The notes under the pieces were generated by a model. It was not told where the DNA came from, ran no database searches, and worked only from the letters and a program-made list of their open reading frames with translations. A DNA stretch of 64,000 nt from Tetrapyrgos nigripes (lineage: Eukaryota > Basidiomycota > Agaricomycetes > Agaricales > Campanellaceae): the NCBI GenBank assembly GCA_013368315.1, contig JAACJM010000302.1, positions 1 to 64,000 on the forward strand, given 5' to 3'. Shown here one piece after another: positions 1 to 11,118 of the stretch; the first letter of the stretch is position 1; each line of letters opens with the position of its first letter. A program made the position numbers and the translations under genes.

Positions 1-2
1 TA

Positions 3-657
3 CATTCAGCAACGGGGAAGTCCCCCTTCGAACTCTTACACGGATACCAACCATGCTTCTTCCCCTCATTCAATCCAACCTCCAACCTACCAACAGTAGA
101 GGAACGACTTGAAAACCTCAACAAACTCAGGGACAAACTCAAAGCAAGCTTGACGTCGGCCGCCGAAACAATGAAAGCACAACATGGCAACCATTCCATC
201 TCCTGGGCAGGGTACAAAGTCGGAGATAGAGTGCTACTCGACGGAAAGAACCTGAAGACAACGAGACCAAAAGCTAAGTTGTCCGATCGTCGTCATGGGC
301 CATTCAAGATCATTGAAGTAATCAGCCAGGTTAACTACAAGTTGAAACTACCGACAACCTGGCGGATACATCCCGTCTTCCACGCTTCCCTGTTAACGCC
401 GTACGTGGAAACAGATGCCCACGGACCAAACTACCCCGGACCTCCTGCGGAAACTGCTAGACGCTGATGAAGAATACGACGTCGAAATGATACTAGACTC
501 CAAACCAACCAGGAATAGAAAGGGTACTCAGTACCTTCATTAAATGGTTGGACTACCCCGACTCAGAAAATACCTGGGTACCCATGTCAAACCTGACCAA
601 GGTAAAGGACATGATCGAAGAATTCCATCAGAAACATCCCCGAGCTTACCGACACTA
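3..657 (+). pseudogene. Ty3/Gypsy integrase C-terminus plus chromodomain (3' part, frameshifted)
   Basis: Seen: an open frame from base 3 to 467 carries the end of a retroelement integrase. It starts with the HSATGKSPFEL segment that follows the DDE core, then a basic SH3-like GPF/Y region (RHGPFKIIEV, then HPVFHASLL). After base 440 the frame shifts. A chromodomain-like stretch follows (EEYDVEMILDS, then KWLDYPDSENTWVP in another frame) and ends at about 657. Known: the GPF/Y module and C-terminal chromodomain define chromoviruses, where the chromodomain steers integration to marked chromatin. At least two frameshifts in the chromodomain make this copy inactive. The 5' part lies outside the window. 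Confidence 0.85.
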
Positions 658-804
658 ACGGCGTATACTGTCATAATCCACTAAACGAACTTGACCGCCC
701 CACGTTACCGCGAACACGAACTCATTAAAAGCCAGCAATTTGAACTCGAACGACAAAACAGAACTCAACCACATCCTACCCAAACATCTCTTCGCTTTTA
801 GATC

Positions 805-1347
805 ATGTCTACACCCATCGCTATCACAGTCTCCACTACCACCACTACGACGATCGACCCATTGACGGACAACACAGGACGCTGCAGATATGGCCAACGG
901 TCAGGTCGGCGCTGTAGGCTGGATGAAGGGCATGCAGGGAGGCACAGCGGATGCAACCAATGCATTTGGCCAGGACAGGACTCAACGAAACGATGCAGGA
1001 TGGGGGAAGGACACCGCTCCAGATGCATCACATACAAAGCCAGCCTGCGACTCAACGAACGAAACAATCTAGGATGGGGGGATGCTAGCGCATGGGGAGG
1101 GTTCATAGAGTTAAACAACAACAACGACGCTGGGTGGGGCACAGCAGATGTCAGCAACGACGATGGATGGGGAGCATGGGGAGAAGGATGGCATGGACGA
1201 GAGTCAGCCCTAACGGGATGGGGGAACTTTCCCTATGACGTACCAGGAATTTGGCCGACCGAGCAGAGGTTGGACAAAGAGATCAGGAAACAGTGGACGA
1301 AGCAGTGGACCAGTTGGCTTCCGAGCTCCAGCGAAAGCTTGACCTAA
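805..1347 (+). CDS. Gypsy accessory ORF: Cys/His-rich N-terminus, WG/GW-rich C-terminus (180 aa)
   Basis: An ORF lies between the pol end and the 3' LTR of the Gypsy element, so it is an extra gene of the retrotransposon. It starts at an ATG after a stop-rich spacer and reads 180 codons. Residues about 27-75 hold Cys and His in two similar blocks (RCRLDEGHAGRH and RCRMGEGHRSRC), possibly metal-binding. Residues about 90-160 are Asn/Asp/Gly-rich and hold seven Trp in WG or GW pairs (for example DGWGAWGEGW). The DNA around 985-1080 contains an approximate duplication read in two frames, so part of the ORF may have shifted frame. I recognise it as a recurrent downstream ORF of Agaricomycete Gypsy elements but know of no proven function. 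An Argonaute-hook role is inference. Confidence 0.6.
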   Translation: MSTPIAITVSTTTTTTIDPLTDNTGRCRYGQRSGRRCRLDEGHAGRHSGCNQCIWPGQDSTKRCRMGEGHRSRCITYKASLRLNERNNLGWGDASAWGGFIELNNNNDAGWGTADVSNDDGWGAWGEGWHGRESALTGWGNFPYDVPGIWPTEQRLDKEIRKQWTKQWTSWLPSSSESLT

Positions 1348-1359
1348 AAAGGGGGGTAG

Positions 1360-1788
1360 TGTCATGAATCGCCTCCGTCTCCTTCATTTTTCCTTCACTT
1401 ACCTCTCTATTCCCTTCTACTATCTATTCACTTCTGTTCATCATTCTATCACCCTCCATAAACCCATAAATACTGATCACTTCTCATCATCGTCGTATAG
1501 ATCTATGACTCACCTCTCCGTTTCCTTTATCTCCATGGACATTCTCACGTATATATTTTCTTACTTGACTCATACCCTTATCTCCTCCGATTCCTAAACT
1601 CCATGGACATTCCCATATATTCATTTCTCTTCTATATATGTCTTAGATCTCGTAGCTAGGTTCCTTAGTCTGTTCACTTTGTCTCCACTCCGCTCTTAGT
1701 ACAGTGCAGTGTCGAGCATAGTCAGCTACTCGATCTCTCTCTTCTCCTCTATCACTCTCTTCTTATATCGTCTCGTTGTAACTCATCA
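1360..1788 (+). repeat. 3' LTR of the Gypsy element
   Basis: A polypurine tract (AAAAAGGGGGGTAG) ends at 1359 and is followed by TGTCATGA, the expected LTR start. The pyrimidine-rich segment contains TATA-like stretches near 1550 and 1630 and ends at CATCA (1788), after which Copia-derived sequence begins. The 5' LTR is outside the window, so the limits cannot be confirmed by comparing LTR pairs. Confidence 0.6.
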
Positions 1789-1810
1789 AATCTATCTTGC
1801 TCATTGTGTG

Positions 1811-4627
1811 ACTTGGGTGGTTTTGCTAAGTGACAACGTTCATGACATCAACCAACTTGCACACATCGTTTGTTGTCTCGAGGATGTATTCTTCATGAAG
1901 GATACTTTGAAATCTCACGAGATGGCAAGTCCGAGTTTCGGAAAGAAGTAGATCAAAGTCTTCTGATGACATTATTACCAATGCATCAGAAAGACAATTT
2001 GCATTGGCTCAAATCGAAGATTATCATTCCTGAGTCAGCAAATCTATCATCTACTCTTACTGATTATGACATTGTGCATAACCACTATGGACATGCTGGA
2101 AAGGCAGTGGAAAGTCATATTATTGAAAATACTAAAGGTTTGAAACCTTTTAAAGTACCTAAACATAGTGTATGTCGAGGCTGTGCCTTAGGCAAGACTC
2201 CATCGAAATCTTATCCTTCATCAGAAAAGCGAGCTACTGAAGTATTAGAACTTGTGCATACAGATGTAAAACAACAACCATCTATATCATATCACAAGTA
2301 TGAGTATTTCGTTGTCTTTCTGGATGATTTTAGTTCTTTCCCTGTCACCTTCCTATTAGTTAGGAAATCTGATGTCTTTAAGCCTTTCAAGATGTATGTT
2401 GCCTGGGCAGAACAGTCTACTGGCAAAAAACTAAAGACTTTACAATCAGATTTGGGAACAGAGTTTATGAACGAAGATTTTGACAACTTGCTGAAAAAGG
2501 CATTAGAAGACAAAAGTCAGCTCCATACATACATGAACAGAATGGTTGTGCTGAGAGAATAATTAGAACACTCAATGAGAAGTCAGAATCCATGCACTAT
2601 CATGCAAATGGACCTCCTTCTTGGTGGGAATTTTCTCTTGCCACAGCTACTTTTGTAGCATGTCGCACACCATTAAAACAACTCAAATGGAAGACTCCTT
2701 TTGAATTGTGGTACAAAAAGAAACCAGATGTATCATATTTTCGTTCTTGGGGATGCGCTGCATATGTATTCATTCCAGAAAAGAAAAGAGTAAATAAACT
2801 CTCCCCAAAATCGGAATTAATGATCTTTGTTGGTTATGAAAAAGGTTCAAAAGCCTGGTTATTCATGAGACATGACAATTCACTCTTTGTTAGTCCACAA
2901 GTACTCTTCATAGAGAAATGGTTTCCATGAGTCTTATCATCCAAAACAGAAGAAAGTGACAAATCCACCAAACCTGTCCAACCTTCTGAATTAATGTGCA
3001 GTCTGCACAAACAGGGTACAAATAATCTCCCACCTGACCCTGTAGTACCCCTCGATTTAGGTGACCTGTTCCAAGATCATTTTGATGATCAGGGTCCACC
3101 ACCCGATGAAGGTAATGGTGATCATCAAAATATTGATGATGGAAATGGTTCTGATGAAAGTTCTGATGACCATGATCCTGGTGCACACCAATCTTCTGAT
3201 CCAAATGACTCTGAAACAGAATCTATACAATCTCGTGAACTGACTCCACCACCTGCACCAGAACCACCTGCTCAAGTACCTACTGATCCTGTATCTGTAC
3301 AAGGTCCTCAACCAGTTAATCCACGAAACATTGATTTAACTACTGGTAGATTTATAAATAGACTAGATCTCCAGATTGTCAATTTAGACCAAATTGGAGA
3401 ATTACAGATCCAAACATGCAACACAGCAGAGACATACCATGAGGTGGATGGACTAGAGTAACTCCCAGAGTAACTTGTTCACAATCTTGTGCTACTCATT
3501 TGCAAACTGTAACAGATCCAACTCCATCCACTTCTCAAGTCAGAGAAGAGTGACAATGAAGATCAATCTGAAATAGAAGCAGGACCTAGTGGAGAAATTG
3601 TGGAGTTTCTTGAACAAGATGTTTTAGAACAATGTGTACAACAAGGGGGAGTATGGTTACAAAATTATCTCTTATCGCAGGTGTTTGTAAAAAAAAAGAA
3701 GGAAGTTCCTCTGCGACACCTCTTTTTTATTCACAATACTCCTATTGCTTTAGTGGATGAATATCCATATCATCATGATACCAATAGAGATCCAGATCCA
3801 AAAAAATAAAAGAGATAAAGTTACAAAAGATCTGATAGACTATTGGGAAAATAAAACCTTCATGCAGCACTGGACATCAACAATGATTTCAGGAATGCTC
3901 CAAAGGATCTTAAAAAGCAATGGAAAGAAGCTTGTCAGTATGAGATTGATCAATTGAAAAAACGAAATGTCTTTGAATTGGTAGATCTTCCCAAAGGTTG
4001 TAAACCAGTCAGATGTTGTTGGGTATTCAATATAAAATCAAATAAAACAAAATGTGCACGACTTGTTGCAAAGGGTTTTTCCCAGACAGAAGGAATTGAT
4101 TATAACAATGTATTCAGTCCAGTAGTCCGCTTCGAAATGGTTAGACTGTTACTTGCCATTGCTGCTATAGAGAATTGGGAGATCAGAGCACTAGACATCA
4201 AAAGTGCTTTTCTCTATGGACTTCTTGATGAAGAAATCTATATGACGCAGCCTGATGGCTTTGTTAGTCAGGACAGAAGCAAGGTTTGGAGGTTATGCAA
4301 GGCAATTTATGGTCTGAAACAAGCAAGCTTAGCCTGGTGGACTGAATGCACAAAGTATATGCAATCTTTAGGCTTTAAGCACTTACATTCAGATGCCAGC
4401 ATATATATTTATTGTATGAATGGCAAAACCATAATAGCCATCATATATGTAGACAATGTGTTATGGATGGATTCAGATCTGCAATTATTAAACAGACTGA
4501 TGAATCAATTCATGATCTTGGAGATGCAAAGGAATTTTTAGGCATGCGCATAGAACGTGATCGAAAGAAAAGTATTCTTACTCTCGATCAAGAATGCAGT
4601 GAAGAAAGGTATGCAATTATGAATTAA
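1811..4627 (+). pseudogene. Ty1/Copia pol remnant (GAG-preintegrase, integrase, reverse transcriptase)
   Basis: Collinear Copia domains lie in several broken frames. Positions 1870-2562 give the zinc-binding pre-integrase (HNHYGHAG then CRGCALGKT) and the integrase core (LVHTDVK, LQSDLGTEF). A frameshift falls in the ENGVAER-like segment, then integrase continues at 2592-2930 (FRSWGCAAYVF). An Asp/Pro-rich linker occupies 2994-3461. Reverse transcriptase is at 3954-4541 (FSPVVR, ALDIKSAFLYG, AIYGLKQA). The catalytic YVDD box reads YVDN, and a further shift follows at about 4480. RNase H is missing. The 5' end is cut at the Gypsy LTR, suggesting that the Gypsy element inserted into this older Copia copy. 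It is dead by frameshifts, truncation and loss of a catalytic Asp. Confidence 0.85.
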
Positions 4628-4639
4628 CTCCATGTAACT

Positions 4640-5424
4640 TTGAGCTTACTGTCTTTAAGTGCTTGAAACTCCAAACTCTCTATTGATCTAGATTCTTCAC
4701 GTCAAGTTGGTGCTTGTCACTGTAATAATGCCAGAGGCATAGATTACCATTGCATGGAGATCATTGCAGAAGACTCATGTATTCCTAGCTGGGTCAACAT
4801 TATCTTCCAGAATCTGTCCACAGTTCTTTCTCAACTTGCATTCAGGCAGGTCACTTGGTCTTCTGTGGACCATATACAACACAGAGTGGAGTCTCTTATG
4901 AATTTCTGTCATCTACACAGCCACCTGGTGCATTGCCTCTCCTATCATTTACCCCATCAAACGATACTACTACAAAAGTTTTGCACCTGTTGAAGAACAA
5001 TGCTGCCACAGTCCAGGAATGACTCAAGGTTTTTCGGAAGGAGGTATGCAATATGGAACAAGTCAAGGAGCAGTACTGGTATCTCCCAGGAAACATACAT
5101 TTTCCATCTTCTCTTATCGACAAACTCATTTCAAACTTCAAGCTTATCATTCACATTGACAATTTTGAACCATTCATTTGGTCCTGGCTACATTGCACCA
5201 CTCATAAGTCCTGCTTCTTCACTGTGATTGTTGAAGCTTGTCTGCTAATCAAACCAAAGACAAAGACATCAGTGAAAACAGGAGGCAAATGGAAGGTGAC
5301 ATTGGTTCAGTCAAGCAGCAAGGATGAAGACCTCAATGAGTCCACTCACAAATTACTTGCACAACTCATGAGTTTTTGGGAAAAAAATCTTGAGACTTGC
5401 ATTTACACAGGACTCATGGGAATT
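4640..5424. other. Degenerate intergenic stretch, no gene recognised
   Basis: This holds only broken frames. The longest (5053-5427, plus) has no motif I recognise. It lies between the Copia remnant and the CAAGTACTT-rich repeat and is probably old transposon debris. Confidence 0.3.
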
Positions 5425-6085
5425 TAAACTCGTACTCACAAGTACTTGTGCATAAGCAAGTATCTACAAATATTTGCAAGTACTTACAAGTTCAGTCCCT
5501 ATAATATGCAAAAATAGAAATATATCAATCAATCTTATGCATAAAGATATGGATATTTGTGTGGGATTGCCTTCTATTAAACTGTTAGAATGTTTTTTGC
5601 TTATAGATCCAAGTGATAAGACATTAAATACTATATTTTTAATTGAGCAAAAAGTGCAAAAATAGCAAGATTTCACTAATATCAATGAAATTTGCACATA
5701 AACATACAGATATTTCCTTAGAGATAATGTCTATAAAACTAGTGGAATGCCTTCTATTTATAGTGCCAACTTGTAGGACATTGAATATTATTTTTATTTG
5801 AGCAAACAATATATCAGCCACAATTTTTATGTAGTGTGTGGATATCTGGCATCCTTGTCATGCCATACTTCTAAGTACTTGCAAGTACTTACAAGTATGT
5901 AAGCATTATATTCAAAATGTCCACAATGCCTGCAAGTTTGCAAGTATTTGCGAGTTTTAAGAAAAAAATTTAAGCAGACTCACACTTGCACCAGACTTGT
6001 ACTCACAAGATGAGTTTGTCTCAAGTCACAAGTTTCCATGAGTTTTCCCACAGGTGGACTTGCAAGTACTTGCAAATTTGCCCAC
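5425..6085. repeat. AT-rich repeat with CAAGTACTT palindromes and a degenerate direct duplication
   Basis: The palindromic motif CAAGTACTTG or near variants recurs at about 5441, 5471, 5872-5896 and 6060. Inside, about 5525-5665 and 5675-5812 are diverged direct copies; both contain ATGCCTTCTATT-like and GACATT(A/G)AATA-like blocks in the same order. The outer flanks share inverted ACTCATGG(G)AA-like sequence, suggesting a non-autonomous DNA transposon, but no target duplication could be fixed. Confidence 0.45.
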
Positions 6086-6089
6086 CTCA

Positions 6090-7316
6090 TTGAGGTCTCT
6101 AAAATGGATGATGGAGGTGATGACAGTCTTTTGTTTGTTCCTGTTGAAACATTGGCTGCAAATCAGCCTGTTTCAGTTCTGAAGACGACAGATCAACCAC
6201 AAGCTAAGTGGCCACATAATCGCAATTTTTGGGGTTTGATGGAATCTTGAACTCTGCATGATTATATGATTGAGAGAGTGAGGATGGATCTGATAATGCT
6301 AGTGGACCTAGATGATTCTCTACAATATGATCCAGCATAGTTTTCCAAGTGGAGCTCTGATATATAGTTAGCTGTAAATAGCTCAAAAAAGCCCTTAGTC
6401 CCACTATACTGAGCTCAATGATTTGTAAATCATAAGCATAAGCATATTTTCCTCAGGTGACTGTATGCAAGAGAAGGAGAATGAGGAAGAGTGTATGGTC
6501 TGCTAAGGAATAAGTGAGTCTGCAGAAATCAGGAACTATCTTCACATGAAGGTGATATACATATGTACAGACATCAAGCTCACAAAGACTCCATATCAAT
6601 CTCATATACTAATAAATCATTTATTGAGAGTTGGAATCATATGTAAGTACTTCTTTATGGGCAGGTTTTGGCTGTGAAGAGAGGATGAAAAGTACAGATT
6701 CTGCAGTGAGTCTCTGAGAGAAGAAGAATGAGGAAAGGTGTATGTACAAATTAGGGATCCAATCAGAGTTCCAAGTACTTACTACAACTTCTTCACTGAC
6801 TCTGAATAAATAATTTTTAGTTGTGCAAGAGCCTTACATCTAAGAAATTAGAATCCAGGTTTAATTTTCAGCTTTCTCAGCCTGATCCTAGCTTTACTTA
6901 CTTCAATTCATCTTCACAACATCCATCATAATGCCCTTGATATGATCTGGAACCCAGATCCACAGGCCTTACACCCTTTGATGCCAGAGATGAAGGTATG
7001 CACCAGCCATAGCACTCCACCCCAGCAAATCTCCAAATCATTCAATGGTCTACCCATAGCCATGCTGAGGAACTGGCATTGGTTTTGCACAAGAAAGGTG
7101 CAGCTGAACAGATTAATATGTACCTGTACCCATCAAAACCTGTACCCTACCGACAGGTAGCCTACATACTGTACAATATGCTTATGGGTTCCAGTACTGG
7201 ATCTAAAGTGTACTTTGGACTGAACTCTGAACATGAAACTAATTTTGTTTTGGTTCAATGATGAAAATATAATAATTTGTTTATGCTCTGCATTAGGAAG
7301 GAGGTGCACCACACCA
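6090..7316. other. AT-rich spacer without recognisable gene
   Basis: CpG-poor sequence with short frames only. An open stretch at 7079-7261 (plus) has no recognised domain. I see no RNA gene or terminal repeat. Confidence 0.3.
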
Positions 7317-7437
7317 GCTGACTGTGTACTGATTAATATTTTGATTTTACAGTGGAGTGGAGGCCTAGCAGTGCTGACTAATTGTGTACTGATTAATATT
7401 CTGATTTTATAGTGGAATGGAGGCCCAACAGCACTGA
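7317..7437. repeat. Two-copy ~60-bp tandem repeat
   Basis: Two adjacent copies share GTGTACTGATTAATATT and TAGTGGA(A/G)TGGAGGCC-type blocks with scattered substitutions (boundary near 7377). They lie just downstream of the DUF6589-like pseudogene. Confidence 0.7.
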
Positions 7438-7475
7438 ATTAGCAGGGGTTTGGGAGCACAGCCCCCTGCAAGCTG

Positions 7476-9053
7476 TCAATCCATGCTGTAGTAAATGAGG
7501 CAAAGGCATAGGTCATAAAGCTTGTTGGCTTCAATATTTTCCTTCATCTCAATCTCCTTTGCATCATTTGTTCCAAGGTTCTGGACTTCTGTTCCCTGCA
7601 ACAGTATGTGATGCTTCGAATGTGTGGTACAAAAATGAGTGGAAATGGTGGCCTGATACGAATGGAGTTCTGGAATATAAATGATGAGAATACAGGCAAT
7701 ATGGATAATGGACACAGAATGGATGTGATTCCAGTCAATACTCACAATCAATGCACTTACTGTCAAATCTGAGCATTCATTCTCAATTATGTGTTCAAGG
7801 TAGGGCTTGAGGTTCTAGGCACCAGGTGCGCAATCATACAAATGCACTGCAGTTGCGTAAGTACCAGTAATGAGCTTGTTATCTTGTCCTATTCCAAATT
7901 CATATGCCCTGCCATACACTTACACATTATCAGGGATAATACACCACCCTGGACCCTTTCCCTTCTCCAGACTGTCATGAATGCTCTCCTGCAATACTTT
8001 CAATGAAGCCTCTGTCATTGATGTCAATGCTTGTTGAGCTGTCCTGGCACTGATGCTATGACCCATGCAACAGAGGATATGATTCTCATCAGCATGTGAT
8101 TTGTTGCAAAATGATAAATTCCCATTGGAAGGGCATAGGTACCCATTGCTTGTTGACTTAGGCATGTTATGAACGAACTAATCACAGTAACAAGTGCCTG
8201 ATAAATGTGAGATTATACGTCAACACTGACTTTACAATGAAAGGAAGTTACTATGAATCTGAACAATTGGCTCCCTAGTTTCCTTATCCCTCATAGTACA
8301 CATGGATTGAAATAGAAAATAGGCAACAGGTGCCTGGGTCTGATAGGGCTCTTCAAGTTTGACAAGACTGAAGGAATTCACATCTTTCCAAGCAGCAGTC
8401 TTTGTGTTCTTGGATCTGTCATTTGTGCTACTTTGAAGACATAGAGGGTCATCTTTATCATTTGACTTTGGCTTCGCAAGTCCCATCATTAGACAATGAC
8501 AGTGCCAAGAAATAGTGTGCACAGCCCAGGTAAAAAAACAGGGAGATGCATAATGGAAATATGATGGAGGATGGGATGGAGAAGGATGAAGGGCAAGTTC
8601 TCATTCCTCTTTACATTCAGAATCGTATCAAGGTGAGGCACTTGGATGGTTGTAGATGAGATCAAAAAAGACAGACATCTGCAAACAAGTACGTCCACAC
8701 AAGAACACAGTAACAACACATGTGTGGGTCTGTCCACAAGGATCAGTGCTGTCACCATGTTTGTGGTTGTAGAAGAGAAGCTCGAGGAATTCTCCAATTG
8801 ACTTGAACTCCCAATTCTTGAGGAGCATTTCTACAAGAGCAAATTGTTCCTCTCTCCATTCATCAGCATATTTATGAGGAGCCTTCAGATGCAGGTACTG
8901 ATGGGAAAAAGAGGTATTTAAAGACTCTGGAGTATCACTTGACAGAGATAATGATTGAGCAGTAGTACCAGGAGTAATGGATCTGAGAGATGGGAGAGGT
9001 AGCAGATTTGGTGTCACAGAGTCCATTGGTGAGCTGTCCTTTGAGCCATGCAC
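7476..9053 (-). pseudogene. DUF6589-like Agaricomycete repeat-associated protein, decayed
   Basis: Minus-strand pieces read in order like the large DUF6589 proteins common in Agaricomycete genomes. The N-terminal part (8628-9053) has a FLELLFYN block followed by HGDSTDPCGQ and FDLIYNHPSASP. A middle part (7920-8165) has GHSISARTAQQALTSM and GPGWCIIPDNV. A C-terminal part (7476-7766) has SIDWNHIHSV, YIPEL and TEVQNLGTNDA. Frameshifts and stops separate the pieces. Known: these proteins occur in many dispersed copies and are thought to be transposon-related; their chemistry is not established. The assignment rests on remembered motif patterns, so a profile search would be decisive. Confidence 0.5.
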
Positions 9054-9172
9054 CCCATCATTTTGAGCACTTCTAATTGAAGTAGTGCAACCTCACTATA
9101 TATGCAATCAAACCTATGAATTGTCTAGCTTGTCCACTAGAATGACTCACAAACGGGTACCCTTTAAGACGA

Positions 9173-10770
9173 TGATATGCCATACAAAATTGCAGTATAC
9201 ACACTTCGATTTTGGTCTATAATATCAGTTTTTGACGTTCTTTAAGGGAATAAGAGGACTAGGGTGAGCCCTGAACTGCTAGTTAATACCTAGTGGGACT
9301 AAGAAAATAACGGTACAATAATATTAAGTGCTTACGAATGGAGAAACAACTCATTCTAAGTACTATGATAGATATGTACAAGTTTGGAGTTATAATAGCA
9401 GACCCACCAAATGATAGAGATAGTCTATAAAGGCTTTCGAATCCTATTATAACGACTAGTACCGCTAGCGTAATCAGCACAATCCTCAGCTGAAAGGTCG
9501 ATCAGAGAAGACAGTGCTAAGATCGGACATGTGGACAAGCACGCTAGGTCTAGATCTATGTATTGGTAAATCCCATAGTACTAAGACAGCTTCGAGGGAA
9601 TCTTAAATATCTGTAAAAGGTACATGTGGACAAAAGTAGGACAAAGTATATATGTACAGGATCCCAGAGAGTTCAGCTATCCATCGGTACAGAAGGGATA
9701 GTGAATGGACATCTCTACACAGAGATATAAGGGACAGAAGTGCTAAGTTGCAGTACATCCAAACGATCGGAATACAACCCAAACAGGTAATGTTATTTCC
9801 AGATAAGGATAAATCTGTCAATAGTCATCTAGCTAGAGGAATAAGTATGCAAACAGGACTGCAGAAGAGCTGGACTCATATGTAGGACTCAGTAGTAGAC
9901 TGCTGGCAATACATAGAATGTGAATAAAGCAAGATCGGAGAAAAGGGAAAGGAAAACTGAACGGAATAAAGAAACTATGAGAAAGCCCTATGCCCCTAGC
10001 ATAAGGACACATATGAAGGACCTAGCAGTCATAAGTGGAGCGTTCTGAGTCATAGATGCAATGCTCACTAACACCAGATGGCTTACAAAGGGAACTGAAG
10101 AAAGTTCCTATGAATATTTAGATAATATTGAACAGTTTCTGTATACCCTAATAAGCAAGTCTTTACTTATGAGGAAATAGGTAGAACTCACTAGCGGACA
10201 TTTCGATTTGTTTTATATTTTCTCTACGTACCTTTTAGCAGACCTCGAAAAATAATAGGTAACTGTATAGTTGTAGCTGCAAGTAGTATAAAAGGACCAG
10301 ATATTATGAGTAGCTACCCAAGCCACATACTGTAGAGTATCAGATCTCGCTAGCAATAGTAGAGGATGTGAAACACAGACTAAAGCTTCTAAACAAACTT
10401 AACTGCACTCTCTACAAGTATAAACATTGTGTTGGAGATAATAGAGTTTTAAAATTGAACATTTTTGTGGTTATAACTGTGATCTTTGTGTTGACCTTCT
10501 TGTCTATTAAGTGTTGATTTTAAGGCAACTGTGGCCTACAAGTGTTTGATTTTGGGACTCGTTAATCCCCTTGGTGTTAAACTTGTGTTTATTGTGTTGC
10601 GCGCTAAGCGCTAACTTCATTGAAAAACCCTGATCAAAAGTACTTATAGTACAAGTAAACTGGGAGTTTGAGTACTCTGACTACTCAGAATACTTGTCTC
10701 ATTTACATTTTGTATATGGTTTTGTGTTTGGGTGTAGTTCCTAGCACTTAATTACAAAAACCACCTATTA
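9173..10770 (+). repeat. LTR-like repeat family B, copy 1
   Basis: A 1598-bp insertion begins TGATATGCCATAC and ends CACCTATTA, flanked by ACGA on both sides (9169-9172, 10771-10774). The empty site is present in the right family-A arm. A TATAAAAG box lies near 10290, which suggests an LTR with a long U3. No significant ORF. Two other copies are at 13505-14434 (inverted) and 18159-26463 (interrupted). Confidence 0.7.
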
Positions 10771-11118
10771 ACGAAAGCTTTCATTTAGTTTAATCTCAAA
10801 AGTTTTACCATAAACACAGTTGGTGACATGCTGGTCGAAGCACACTTGGACTTTACTATCCTTTGTTTGGATATGGTCACTATACAAAACAGTTCGTTTA
10901 CCAGATTTCTGACTTCGTTTTACTACTCAGATGAGAAATATCTCGCCTGGACTGCGATTGATGATGCGTTCAGCATGTACTTACAATCCCTGACTCCTAC
11001 TAACACTCAACAATTACCTACAAACCACATATGGACTCAGAGGCTTGATGGACCATAGTAAACTACTATATAGTACTTAGCTAATTGTGTGGCTGACTAT
11101 AAAAGTGCACTTCAACTA

